64,000 nt of DNA from Clostridium sp. (GTDB lineage: Bacteria; Bacillota; Clostridia; Lachnospirales; Lachnospiraceae), in NCBI GenBank assembly GCA_023667695.1, contig JAMOZY010000002.1, forward strand, positions 86,229 through 150,228, in the 5' to 3' direction. Position numbers and translations under genes: made by a program. Shown here in pieces: positions 9,397 through 19,834 of this stretch. Under the pieces are notes generated by a model that was not told the DNA's origin, ran no database searches, and saw only the letters and a list, made by a program, of their open reading frames with translations. Position 1 is the stretch's first letter. The number at the start of each line of letters is the position of its first letter.

Positions 9397-9425
9397 ATTC
9401 TATCACGCTTCTTTTGTGCAATCAA
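9397..9425 (-). promoter_or_regulatory. Predicted sigma-A promoter of the small toxin gene
   Basis: On the minus strand TTGATT (9425-9420) and TAGAAT (9402-9397) are 17 bases apart. Transcription would start near 9390 and reach the toxin ATG at 9329 after about 60 nt of leader. The fit to consensus is moderate. Confidence 0.55.
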
Positions 9426-9463
9426 GTTTTTTATTCTTTTTTTACATTTAATTATCTTATGTC

Positions 9464-10609
9464 TTACCGTTTCACAAATTGTCTATACTTATCCAGTTCT
9501 TCCCCAATGACCTGTACTGCATACTCTGCTTCTTCAACCGTGGAATCCATGGAAAAGCTAAACCGGAGCGTTGCCTGGAGCAGTTCTTCTTCTAAGCCAA
9601 TGGCAGCCAGAGTGCCACTGATGGCAGGATGGTTCGAGGAACAGGCAGAACCGGAAGAGCAATAGACGCCTCTTGCTTCTAAGGCATGAAGCAACACTTC
9701 TCCCTTTTCAATTCCGCGAAAACTGATGCTTGCGATATGCGGTGCCTCTCCAGAATTATCCACAATTCCGTCAAACTGATGTATTCCATTCAAAAAGGCT
9801 TGTTTGACTGTCTGAAGCTGTATCAGCTTTTCCTTATGATTGGTATAGATAAGCTTTGCTGCCATACCAAGACCGGCAATCCCCGGCACATTTTCCGTAC
9901 CGGACCGCAAATCCTGCTGCTGCCCGCCACCATAGAACAGAGGTTTTACCTTTACCTTATCCCGGATATATAGAAATCCAACTCCCTTTGGTCCATGAAT
10001 CTTATGTCCACTCACAGACAATAAGTCGATATTCCAACGCCCGGGATACATCCGAAGCTTCCCATATGCCTGAATGGCATCTACATGAAAAAGAATGTTC
10101 GGATTAACGGATTTTATAAGTGTTCCGATTTCTTCGATTGGTTCAATCGTACCAATTTCATTATTTACCATCATTACCGATACCAATATGGTATCCGGAC
10201 GAAGCGCTTGTCGAAGCTCCTCTAAATCTACCATGCCTTGACGGTCTACATTCAAAAAAGTAACCTCGTATCCTAATTCCTGCAAGTATAACAATGGATT
10301 ATAGACAGAGGCATGTTCAATCCGGGTAGAGATGATATGCTTTCCCCGCCGCTGATTTGCCAAGGCTCCACCAATCAATGCCAGATTATTGGATTCCGTT
10401 CCCCCGGAGGTAAATAGAATTTCCTTCGGTTCTGCTTTCAGGGTCTTTCCAATCTGTTCCCGGGCTTCCTTTATATACTGTCCTGCAATCAGTCCCATTC
10501 GATGCCGGGAGGATGGATTGCCATAATCTGCATCCATGACCTGATTTACAAGTTTTCTTACCTCTTCTGCTACCCTTGTGGTGGCTGCATTATCGAAATA
10601 CGCTTCCAT
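9464..10609 (-). CDS. Cysteine desulfurase (NifS/IscS-like, probable ThiI partner)
   Basis: 381-residue PLP enzyme. AYFDNAATT opens the fold, the PLP lysine is in SGHKIHGPKG (about residue 203), and the catalytic cysteine is in YCSSGSACSS (about residue 323). It takes sulfur from cysteine as a persulfide. The location next to thiI suggests it is the NifZ-type donor for s4U synthesis, though a general Fe-S role cannot be excluded. The frame extends to 10645, but GGAGA is well placed for the ATG at 10609, which also avoids overlap with rsmE (13-base gap). It is the last gene of the dnaJ-prmA-rsmE run. Confidence 0.92.
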   Translation of the reverse strand: MEAYFDNAATTRVAEEVRKLVNQVMDADYGNPSSRHRMGLIAGQYIKEAREQIGKTLKAEPKEILFTSGGTESNNLALIGGALANQRRGKHIISTRIEHASVYNPLLYLQELGYEVTFLNVDRQGMVDLEELRQALRPDTILVSVMMVNNEIGTIEPIEEIGTLIKSVNPNILFHVDAIQAYGKLRMYPGRWNIDLLSVSGHKIHGPKGVGFLYIRDKVKVKPLFYGGGQQQDLRSGTENVPGIAGLGMAAKLIYTNHKEKLIQLQTVKQAFLNGIHQFDGIVDNSGEAPHIASISFRGIEKGEVLLHALEARGVYCSSGSACSSNHPAISGTLAAIGLEEELLQATLRFSFSMDSTVEEAEYAVQVIGEELDKYRQFVKR

Positions 10610-10622
10610 GACCTGTCTCCTT

Positions 10623-11366
10623 CTAATCATCTGCATCCAGTTCAAACATGAGGATGGAAAGCATTGTCATACCTGCGGTTTCCGTCCGCAGAATCCGATG
10701 TCCCAGTGTAATACACTCTGCACCTATGGTCCTTGCCGCTTCTACCTCTTCTTCCTCAAATCCTCCTTCGGGACCAATAAAGATTCCGATGGAATGTCTT
10801 CCCTGTGCCTGATGAATGACAGAACGGGAATGTTCCATTCCTTCTGCTTCTTCATAAGGAATCAAATTCATATCCAGCTTCTTTGCATCCTCCAACGCAT
10901 CCGTAAAAGACATTACCGGTTCCACAACCGGAATCCTCCCCCGTTTCGACTGCTTCGCCGCACTTAGGGCAATGGCATTGTACCGTTCCACCTTACGGGC
11001 CGCCTTTTTCTCATCCAGTCTTACGACTGACCGCCTGGTAAGCACTGGCACAATCCGGACAGCGCCTAATTCTACCGCCTTTTGGATAATGAACTCCAGC
11101 TTGTCTCCCTTCGGAAAGCCTTGATACAAGGTGATTTCCGCCGGAAGCTCTGCGTTGCTCCCCATTACATCTATAATTCTTGCCACCACTTCCCGGTCTG
11201 AGAATTCTATGATTTCACAGATATATTCCCGGTCCGTTCCATTACTAACTGCAATCTGCTCCCCACATTTTAAACGAAGTACATTCCGAATATGATTCCA
11301 GTCTTCACCGGAAATCCGAATCGCTTCACCCATACAGGCCTCCGGTTCTACAAAAAAACGATACAT
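10623..11366 (-). CDS. rsmE: 16S rRNA m3U1498 methyltransferase RsmE
   Basis: 247-residue SPOUT-class methyltransferase. It has an N-terminal PUA-like part (MYRFFVEPEACMGEAIRISG...NHIRNVLRLK) and the C-terminal knot with IGPEGGFEEEEVEAA and LGHRILRTETA, the signature that forms the SAM-binding trefoil. It methylates N3 of U1498 in 16S rRNA. Length is normal and AAAGGA precedes the ATG. It lies downstream of prmA with a 46-base gap and is probably in the heat-shock operon read-through. Confidence 0.95.
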   Translation of the reverse strand: MYRFFVEPEACMGEAIRISGEDWNHIRNVLRLKCGEQIAVSNGTDREYICEIIEFSDREVVARIIDVMGSNAELPAEITLYQGFPKGDKLEFIIQKAVELGAVRIVPVLTRRSVVRLDEKKAARKVERYNAIALSAAKQSKRGRIPVVEPVMSFTDALEDAKKLDMNLIPYEEAEGMEHSRSVIHQAQGRHSIGIFIGPEGGFEEEEVEAARTIGAECITLGHRILRTETAGMTMLSILMFELDADD

Positions 11367-11412
11367 ACTGATTCCTTTCTTATCTTTCGGTCTTGAATAC
11401 CATAAGCAACCA

Positions 11413-12375
11413 TTATCTCGCCGGTCTTGCGGTAAAACACACCCAGTCCTTCATATATGTCGTTTCTATAATCTCAAATCCATTTTGAACCAAGGCATTC
11501 CGTACCGGTTCTTCCTTGGTATGAATAATTCCGGAAGAAATAAAGACCCCATCCGGCTTTAAAAACGGAATTATTTTTTCAGATAATGGAATAATCACAT
11601 CTGCCAGTATATTCGCGACAACAACATCATACTGCTTTTCTATTCCAGCTGTAAAGCCGGAATCGCCAATCACATCCCCTTGTTGAAAGGATACCTGCGT
11701 TTCCGAAATATGATTTACGGCTGTATTTTCATAACTGGCATCAATGGCCAGCGGGTCGATATCTACTCCAAACACCTGCTTTGCCCCAAGTTTTACCGCT
11801 ATAATCGAAAGAATTCCGCTTCCACAGCCGATGTCAAATACCTCCGGTTCCCCATTCAGATATTTCTTAAGCTGGGCAATACATAGCTTTGTGGTTTCAT
11901 GGGAACCCGTACCAAAGGCAGTTCCCGGATCAATCTCCACCAACAGCTCTCCCGGCTGTAGCTCCACCTGGGATGCATCAATCCAGGTCGGTTTTATCAG
12001 AATATTATCCAGCCGGAAGGGATGAAAGAATTCCTTCCAGTTATTCATCCAATCCTTATCTTCCGTTTCCCCAAGGGTAATATGTCCCGAACCAATATCC
12101 ATAAACTGCCGGAGCTGCTCGAATTCTTTTTTTATGTCCTCCACCAAAGCATCTACATCCCGTTTCGGGTCATCAATATAGCAGGTAATATAGGCAATCC
12201 CATCATCAGCCGGAAGCTCCGGAAGAATATCAATAAACATTGCCTTCTTATCTTCCTCCGACAAAGGAACCTTGTCTTCAACCTCAATACCCTCGACGCC
12301 TAATTCGCCGAGGGTATAACTAATCATATCTACTGCTTCTGTGGTAGTCTCTATGGTCAACTTCTTCCATATCAT
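11413..12375 (-). CDS. prmA: Ribosomal protein L11 methyltransferase PrmA
   Basis: 320 residues. An N-terminal substrate-recognition domain is followed by a Rossmann methyltransferase with [25 protein letters not shown] (SAM binding) and the NILADVI catalytic-loop motif. The enzyme trimethylates L11. The start overlaps the dnaJ stop by four bases (ATGA), so translation is coupled to dnaJ; dnaJ-prmA-rsmE is a common Firmicutes arrangement. Confidence 0.95.
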   Translation of the reverse strand: MIWKKLTIETTTEAVDMISYTLGELGVEGIEVEDKVPLSEEDKKAMFIDILPELPADDGIAYITCYIDDPKRDVDALVEDIKKEFEQLRQFMDIGSGHITLGETEDKDWMNNWKEFFHPFRLDNILIKPTWIDASQVELQPGELLVEIDPGTAFGTGSHETTKLCIAQLKKYLNGEPEVFDIGCGSGILSIIAVKLGAKQVFGVDIDPLAIDASYENTAVNHISETQVSFQQGDVIGDSGFTAGIEKQYDVVVANILADVIIPLSEKIIPFLKPDGVFISSGIIHTKEEPVRNALVQNGFEIIETTYMKDWVCFTARPAR

Positions 12376-13541
12376 TTCTTCTTACCACCAAATCCTTTTT
12401 TCTTATGTTCACCAAAGCTAAAGCCGCCGGAATCGGTAGAACGCCTTGTAGTAGAACCAGTTGCCGCATCATACTGCTTTAGGATATCCGTCTGCTCTGC
12501 CGTCAGCTTATCCGGCACCTGTACGACCAGAGTCACATAATGATTACCGCGGACATTCTTATTCCGTAAGGTTGGTACGCCTTTTCCCTTCAAGGTAATC
12601 CGGGTATCCGTCTGGGTACCGGGACTGATATTATAATCCATCACACCGTCAATCGTATTAATCTGTATCGTGCCACCCAGAGCTGCCTGGGTAAAGGTAA
12701 TCGGCTCGGAAGAATACAGGTCGTACTCCTGTCTCTGGAACTTCGGATGCTTATCCACCAGTACAGAAACCAATAGGTCGCCCCGTTCGCCGCCATTTCT
12801 TCCCGGCTCTCCCTTTTCCCGAATCCGGATACTCTGTCCATTGTCAATGCCTGCCGGTACCACTACCTGAATCTTCTTCCGGCTCTTTACATAACCGGTA
12901 CCTGCACAATGACTACACTTAAAGCGTATCACCTTACCACTTCCGGAACACTCCGGACATACCGTAGCACTACGTACAACACCAAATAAGGACTGCTGGG
13001 TGGTAACCACCTGCCCCTTACCGTTACACTTCGGACAGGTCTCCGGACTATGGCCCGGCTGGGCCCCGGTTCCATGACATACCTCGCATTCATCCTTTAA
13101 CGGCAATTCCAATTCCTTTTGTGTACCAAAAACAGCCTCTTCAAACTTCACACGGACCGTCGTCTTGATATTCTGACCCTTCATAGGACCATTGGATTGC
13201 CTGCTGCTTCTTCCGCCGCCAAACATATCGCCAAAGATATCCCCAAAGATATCGCCCATATCATTCATATCAAAGCCAAAGCCGCCTTCAAATCCGCCCG
13301 GACCACCGCCCTGCTCAAAGGCAGCATGACCAAACTGGTCATACCTTGCCCGCTTTTCCGGGTCGCTTAATACTTCATAGGCTTCTGACGCTTCCTTAAA
13401 CTTCGCTTCGGCTTCTGCATCACCCGGATTCATATCCGGATGATACTTTTTTGCCAATACACGATACGCCTTCTTCAAATCTGCATCCGTGGCACCCTTT
13501 GAGACGCCAAGGACTTCATAATAATCTCTTTTATCTGCCAT
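12372..13541 (-). CDS. dnaJ: Chaperone protein DnaJ
   Basis: 389 residues with full type I architecture. The J domain has the HPD tripeptide (KKYHPDMN), followed by a G/F-rich linker, four CxxCxGxG zinc-binding repeats ([32 protein letters not shown]) and the C-terminal client-binding domains. It stimulates DnaK ATPase and delivers unfolded proteins. AAGGTGAT lies before the ATG at 13541; an ATG three codons upstream is less well placed. It is separated from dnaK by a gap containing an 11-bp stem-loop. Confidence 0.97.
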   Translation of the reverse strand: MADKRDYYEVLGVSKGATDADLKKAYRVLAKKYHPDMNPGDAEAEAKFKEASEAYEVLSDPEKRARYDQFGHAAFEQGGGPGGFEGGFGFDMNDMGDIFGDIFGDMFGGGRSSRQSNGPMKGQNIKTTVRVKFEEAVFGTQKELELPLKDECEVCHGTGAQPGHSPETCPKCNGKGQVVTTQQSLFGVVRSATVCPECSGSGKVIRFKCSHCAGTGYVKSRKKIQVVVPAGIDNGQSIRIREKGEPGRNGGERGDLLVSVLVDKHPKFQRQEYDLYSSEPITFTQAALGGTIQINTIDGVMDYNISPGTQTDTRITLKGKGVPTLRNKNVRGNHYVTLVVQVPDKLTAEQTDILKQYDAATGSTTRRSTDSGGFSFGEHKKKGFGGKKK

Positions 13542-13584
13542 TGTTATCACCTTATACTTTTTTTACAAATACCCTAATGTGGGA

Positions 13585-13618
13585 ATGCACAGATGCATAA
13601 TAGCATACATCTGTGCAT
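13585..13618 (-). other. Intercistronic stem-loop between dnaK and dnaJ
   Basis: Perfect 11-base arms ATGCACAGATG (13585-13595) and CATCTGTGCAT (13608-13618) with a 12-base loop. There is no T-run after the stem on the minus strand, so it is more likely a processing or mRNA-stability element, or a weak attenuator, than a full terminator. It would allow unequal dnaK and dnaJ levels. Confidence 0.6.
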
Positions 13619-13629
13619 CTTAGCAAGTA

Positions 13630-15498
<1,869 letters not shown>

Positions 15499-16557
15499 TT
15501 AGTTTGCAACTTTTACCATACTGTACCGCAGTACAGAATCTTTATACATATAACCCTTCTGCATTTCCTCGGCTACTACGTTTTCACCAAAGGCCTCATC
15601 CTCCACATGCATGACTGCATTGTGCATATCCGGGTTAAATTCGGTGCCTTCTGCATTCATCGGCTGAACGCCGATTTCCTCCAGAACGGTCATCATTTGC
15701 TTATAAATCTTATCCACACCCTGTTCAAAGGCACGTTCCTTGTCTTCTTCCGGTATGGTCTGGATTGCCCGCTCAAAATTATCTACGATAGGCAAAAGCT
15801 TTTCTAACACTGCCTTGGCACCTACATCATACATACGGGATGCCTCTTTTGCTTCTCTTGCCCGGGCATTCTCAAATTCAGCAAGAAGCCGCTTATATTT
15901 ATCCTGATATTCATCCGCCAGCTCCTGGAGCTTTGCTTCCCGGTCAGCAGCAGCCTTGCCTTCCGGCGTTGCCTTTTCAATCTCTGTCTCACCGCCTTCG
16001 GAAGCATCCTCAATCTCCTTTGGGTTCTTTCCTTTTGATTTTTCAGAAGTTTTTTCTTCCGTTCCTTCCTCTGTTGCCGCCTCTTCCTTGGTCCTTCCCT
16101 GTCCGCCGCTCTTCCGGCCTCCCTTTTTGAACTTCGGACTTTTCTTTGGCATAGCAGCTTCTCCTGCCGGTTCCCGGTCATAGATACTATCCTCTGTATC
16201 CGTCTGTTCCATTCCGGTTTCCTCCTCCGGCTGTTCCACTGCCTTCTGTTCCTGCTTTCCATCCGCTCCGGTCTTGTTTCCGGCTTTCTTGGCACTCAAT
16301 GCTTCCTCTGCCTCCTTTTTCTTATTCGCAGCCATCTCTGCCTTTACCCGATTTATAATCTCAATCGCTTCCTGCTCTGCTTTACGGTCCGCTTCTTCCT
16401 TTGCTTTTTCCGCCGCTTCTTTTTTTCTGGCTTCCTTCTGCTTCTCTTCCTCCATCCGCTTCTTCAGCTTTGCTTCCTCTGCCGCCTCTGCTTCTGCATC
16501 CGCTTTTGCCTTACGTTCAAAATATTCCTTTTGCAGTTCATTCATCCAATCCCTCAT
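15499..16557 (-). CDS. grpE: Nucleotide exchange factor GrpE with long charged N-terminal extension
   Basis: 352 residues, against about 190-240 for typical GrpE. The C-terminal 180 residues are a standard GrpE (DKYKRLLAEFENARAREAKE dimer helix, LLPIVDNFERAI, EFNPDMHNAVMH). The first 80 residues form an uninterrupted K/E/A-rich helix or coiled coil, followed by a disordered E/G/K region. A strong GGAGGAGG stands eight bases before an internal ATG at 16212 (Met 116), which would give a normal-length 237-residue GrpE. Either that is the true start or two isoforms are made. GrpE releases ADP from DnaK. Confidence 0.9.
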   Translation of the reverse strand: MRDWMNELQKEYFERKAKADAEAEAAEEAKLKKRMEEEKQKEARKKEAAEKAKEEADRKAEQEAIEIINRVKAEMAANKKKEAEEALSAKKAGNKTGADGKQEQKAVEQPEEETGMEQTDTEDSIYDREPAGEAAMPKKSPKFKKGGRKSGGQGRTKEEAATEEGTEEKTSEKSKGKNPKEIEDASEGGETEIEKATPEGKAAADREAKLQELADEYQDKYKRLLAEFENARAREAKEASRMYDVGAKAVLEKLLPIVDNFERAIQTIPEEDKERAFEQGVDKIYKQMMTVLEEIGVQPMNAEGTEFNPDMHNAVMHVEDEAFGENVVAEEMQKGYMYKDSVLRYSMVKVAN

Positions 16558-16571
16558 CTCCTTACCATCAT

Positions 16572-17612
16572 CTATTCTTTCTTATTAAAGATTTCATCCA
16601 GTTCTACTGTCAGCTCCTTCAGGGTATTGACTACTTTCTTATAATCCATCCGCTTCGGCCCGATGATGCCAATGGTTCCCTTGGCGCCTTCCTGCAGCTC
16701 ATAGGTAGCTGTCACAACACTTAAATCCTTCATATTCTGAACTGGAGTTTCGTCTCCGATATAGATTTGAATTCCCTTTTCATCATTGTTCAAGGTTTCA
16801 TCCACTAACTGATTCAGCATATTTTTTTCTTCAAATGCTTCCAGAAGAGCGCTGGTTTTTTCAACATCTCCAATCTCCGGATATTTCAATATATTTGTTG
16901 CTCCGCTGGTATAAATCTGTCGTTCATCCGCAGACTTTACAGCTTCTACCACGCTATTCAGGATATGGTCCAGTACGTCTGCATAGACGCCTGCCTGAAC
17001 CTTCATCGTCTGTATCATCTCTATATTAATGTCCCGTAAGGATGCACCCTGTAAAAATGAATTCATCAAAATACTCAGCTTCAGGACTTCATCATTGGCA
17101 AGCGGCTCCTCCACCTCAATCAACTGATTCTTAATCACATTGCCATCCACTACGATTACCGCCAGAATATGACTGTCATCCACCATGGTAAGCTGTAGGA
17201 ATTTCACCCGGATTTCCTGATATTGGGGAGCCGTAATCATGGTTGCATAATTGGTATTATATGCCAGTACCTTTGCCACCTGCTTCAGCATAACCTCCAT
17301 ACGGTCTACCCGTTCCAGAAGTCCTTCCCGTTCCTGCCGCATCTCTTCTACTTCATTGTCCCGTTCCTGCATAATCTGGTCAACATAGACCCGGTAGCCG
17401 GCATCCGTCGGTATTCGTCCAGCCGAGGTATGAGGCTGTTCAATATACCCGCCTTCCTCCAAATCCGCCATCTCGTTCCGAATGGTTGCGGAGCTTAAGT
17501 TCAAGTCCGTATATTTTGAAATTGTCCGGGAACCAACCGGTTCGCCTGTTTCCAAGTAGTTAGCGACAATCGCTTGAAGAATCTTCATCTTACGTTCGCT
17601 TAACTGCTCCAT
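16572..17612 (-). CDS. hrcA: Heat-inducible transcription repressor HrcA
   Basis: 346 residues. The N-terminal winged helix carries the SSATIRNEMADLEEGGYI recognition-helix region and HTSAGRIPTDAGYRVYVD, the HrcA signature; a GAF-like dimer domain follows. It represses the dnaK and groE operons by binding CIRCE, and its folding is assisted by GroEL. The ATG at 17612 follows AAGGGGTGAT; an upstream in-frame ATG lies at 17642. It is the first gene of hrcA-grpE-dnaK-dnaJ and is preceded by a perfect CIRCE, so it is autoregulated. Confidence 0.97.
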   Translation of the reverse strand: MEQLSERKMKILQAIVANYLETGEPVGSRTISKYTDLNLSSATIRNEMADLEEGGYIEQPHTSAGRIPTDAGYRVYVDQIMQERDNEVEEMRQEREGLLERVDRMEVMLKQVAKVLAYNTNYATMITAPQYQEIRVKFLQLTMVDDSHILAVIVVDGNVIKNQLIEVEEPLANDEVLKLSILMNSFLQGASLRDINIEMIQTMKVQAGVYADVLDHILNSVVEAVKSADERQIYTSGATNILKYPEIGDVEKTSALLEAFEEKNMLNQLVDETLNNDEKGIQIYIGDETPVQNMKDLSVVTATYELQEGAKGTIGIIGPKRMDYKKVVNTLKELTVELDEIFNKKE

Positions 17613-17657
17613 GCAATCACCCCTTCTCAGAAACGTATCCACATAAGCCTTTGTCTA

Positions 17658-17684
17658 TTAGCACTCAATACATCCGAGTGCTAA
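17658..17684. promoter_or_regulatory. CIRCE operator (HrcA binding site)
   Basis: TTAGCACTC (17658-17666) and GAGTGCTAA (17676-17684) form an inverted repeat around a 9-base spacer. Both arms match the published CIRCE consensus at every position. It lies just downstream of the predicted promoter and 46 bases ahead of the hrcA ATG, in the transcribed leader, where HrcA would block elongation and the stem may also affect mRNA stability. Confidence 0.97.
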
Positions 17685-17695
17685 CATCTAGGTAT

Positions 17696-17724
17696 AACTT
17701 AACACCCTGTTATTGCTTTGTCAA
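17696..17724 (-). promoter_or_regulatory. Sigma-A promoter of the hrcA-grpE-dnaK-dnaJ operon
   Basis: On the minus strand a perfect TTGACA (17724-17719) is followed after 17 bases by TAAGTT (17701-17696). The CIRCE lies directly downstream. The -10 is imperfect; TATACC a few bases further down is an alternative but at poor spacing. Confidence 0.75.
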
Positions 17725-17757
17725 GGGAATTTTCATGATTTTTTTCGATAAAGCAAC

Positions 17758-17803
17758 AACACCAATCAGCCTGTGGAAATTCCCACACCGGTTGATTGGT
17801 GTT
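17758..17803 (-). terminator. Probable terminator of the XRE-regulator gene
   Basis: 14-base arms AACACCAATCAGCC (17758-17771) and GGTTGATTGGTGTT (17790-17803) are closely complementary, with a further internal TGTGG/CCACA stem. On the minus strand it follows the stop codon at 17851 by about 50 bases and is followed by a T-rich stretch. It separates the regulator gene from the hrcA operon. Confidence 0.6.
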
Positions 17804-17850
17804 ATCCTACCAATTGGATAAAAACAAATCTAACAAGAAAGAACCGCAAT

Positions 17851-18318
17851 CTACATCTCGCCCTGTTGTAGTTCAAAAATATGAATGGCTGTCAGAATAT
17901 CGGTTTGAATCCAACGCTCATAAATCACCGTCCCAGTTCCATAATAGCCGGAACGCCGACGGTTTCGAAAGTCCTCTTCCTGTAAAACAAAGCCGTCAAA
18001 ATCATAAAAATCCTGAAAATTTTCATAAGCAATCAGCCGGTAGCCTACATAAATCAGCCGGTCTTCTCCCAATAAAAATAACTGATTCCGTAATTCTTCG
18101 ATTAAGTCCATATGATCGGAGCATAGTTCCTCGATTTCAAAATGCTCATTTAAAAAAACGTATATCCGCTTAATCAATTCAAAGTCCAGCACCAGATTTC
18201 CCGCTTCCATACTGGCAATTACCGCCTCGGAACCGCCGACACAGCGTGCAAATAATCCCTGGGAAAAACCCAGGGTTTCCCGCTTATGCCGCAGCCAGCT
18301 GCCTGTAAAAATCAGCAT
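17851..18318 (-). CDS. XRE-family helix-turn-helix protein, unknown C-terminal domain
   Basis: 155 residues. Residues 8-60 (LRHKRETLGFSQGLFARCVGG...SMEAGNLVLDFELIKRI) form a Cro/C1-type helix-turn-helix. The remaining 90 residues are not recognised and are rich in aromatic and acidic residues (YENFQDFYDFDGFV). It is presumably a DNA-binding regulator. GGAG lies before the ATG. It sits between hemW and the hrcA operon on the same strand, but its target is not apparent. Confidence 0.8.
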   Translation of the reverse strand: MLIFTGSWLRHKRETLGFSQGLFARCVGGSEAVIASMEAGNLVLDFELIKRIYVFLNEHFEIEELCSDHMDLIEELRNQLFLLGEDRLIYVGYRLIAYENFQDFYDFDGFVLQEEDFRNRRRSGYYGTGTVIYERWIQTDILTAIHIFELQQGEM

Positions 18319-18365
18319 ACAATCAGCTCCATTTCTTTCATCCTTCTATCCTTATATATATTCTT

Positions 18366-19694
18366 TCATTTTTCCAAACATGTATCGGCTTCTCCCACTG
18401 CCGCTTCCGACATACAGGCTTCAGATTCCAAAGCCTTCGATGTGTTTACTTCCGGCTCCTGCATAGAATCCGATTCCCAAATCCCTTTGGTGTCATTCTC
18501 CGGCTCCTGTATGGAATCTGGTTCCAGGCTCTCCGGTATATCCGCTTCAGAATCCAGTAAAAAATCCGCCATTATGGAATTGCTGACATCAATCCCCTGC
18601 TCCGTCAACCGAAGGTATTCCTGGTCCCAGGTCAGAAATCCCTGTTCCACGTAAGGACGAATCACACTGCCGTAGACCTCCTCCATGGAACAATGGAACC
18701 GGGTTCTAAATTCGATTCCGGATACTCCCCGGGTCAGCCGGAGCCCCAGAAACATATATTCTTCCATCCGGCTCTTCAAGGTATCCGGAACCTGATTTTT
18801 TCTTATTCTTGTTATATCATCCGTTTCCCATCCAAACAAGTATTCCTGCCAGTCACTTGTATTTTCAAATCGAACTCCATTCCAATAAGAAGAAGCACCC
18901 AGTCCCAGTCCCAGATACTCCCCTCCCGTCCAATATACCTGATTATGACGGCAGGCATATCCCGGTCTTGCATAATTCGATATCTCATAACGCTCATATC
19001 CCATTCCCTTCATGATGGTTTTGGTATAATGATACATATTGCGTTCCGTCCGCTCTGGGGGCAATTGTGCCAGCAGCTCCGGAGACCGGGCAAGTTCCGT
19101 CCCTTCCTCTACCATCAGACTGTATATGGAAATATGCTCTGGCTTTAATTCCAGCACCTTAGACAAAGTTCGTCCATAGGACGCCTGGCTTTGCCCCGGC
19201 AATGCCGCCATAATATCTACATTCACATTCCGAAAGCCGGCTTCTCTTGCCAATTGATAATTCGCAACAAACTGCTCATAATTATGAATCCTGCCTAACT
19301 GCTTTAATTCCCGGTTGTCTGCGCTTTGCAGCCCCAGGCTCAGGCGATTGATTCCACAGGTACGATACTCTGCCAGCTTTCGCCCGGTCAGGGTTCCCGG
19401 ATTACATTCTATGGTAATCTCAGCATCCGCTGCAAGGTTCCACACAGAATAAAGCTTGTGAAACAACTGCTCCACAAGCCCTTCCTCCAGAATGGAAGGC
19501 GTTCCTCCGCCAACAAATATAGAAATCACCTGATAATCCTTTGCCACATTCCGGTAACAATCCAGCTCCTGCATCAGGGTTTCCACATAATCCTTCTGTT
19601 CCGAAGGGGAGCTTCCAGCAAAGGACAAAAAGTCGCAGTAGATACATTTCTTCATGCAAAACGGTATATGAATGTAAAGACTGATATTCTTCAT
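18366..19694 (-). CDS. hemW: HemW-like radical SAM protein (heme chaperone family) with acidic C-terminal tail
   Basis: 442 residues. YIHIPFCMKKCIYCDF carries CxxxCxxC without the fourth cysteine of HemN, which points to HemW, a heme-binding chaperone rather than a true coproporphyrinogen oxidase. FVGGGTPS, LGLQS and the HemN_C region (MEEYMFLGLRL) are present. About 65 extra residues follow the normal end. They are acidic and contain imperfect repeats (PDSIQEPEND and SDSMQEPEVN), coded by imperfect 28-bp DNA repeats near 18460-18540. It is encoded downstream of lepA, a common arrangement. Confidence 0.9.
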   Translation of the reverse strand: MKNISLYIHIPFCMKKCIYCDFLSFAGSSPSEQKDYVETLMQELDCYRNVAKDYQVISIFVGGGTPSILEEGLVEQLFHKLYSVWNLAADAEITIECNPGTLTGRKLAEYRTCGINRLSLGLQSADNRELKQLGRIHNYEQFVANYQLAREAGFRNVNVDIMAALPGQSQASYGRTLSKVLELKPEHISIYSLMVEEGTELARSPELLAQLPPERTERNMYHYTKTIMKGMGYERYEISNYARPGYACRHNQVYWTGGEYLGLGLGASSYWNGVRFENTSDWQEYLFGWETDDITRIRKNQVPDTLKSRMEEYMFLGLRLTRGVSGIEFRTRFHCSMEEVYGSVIRPYVEQGFLTWDQEYLRLTEQGIDVSNSIMADFLLDSEADIPESLEPDSIQEPENDTKGIWESDSMQEPEVNTSKALESEACMSEAAVGEADTCLEK

Positions 19695-19834
19695 ACAATA
19701 CCCTTCCGTTCCTCTCTCGTACTTCTGCCTGTATCTTACAGGTCTTTTCCATCAATCGCAATTACGGTATCCCATATCCGGCACTGTAAGTCCTTCTCCA
19801 TACATGAACAAGCCTGTCTCTACTATAAGTCGGA

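Noticed and set aside
17658-17684. CIRCE as a novel inverted repeat
   Set aside because: It matches the known HrcA operator exactly and lies ahead of hrcA.
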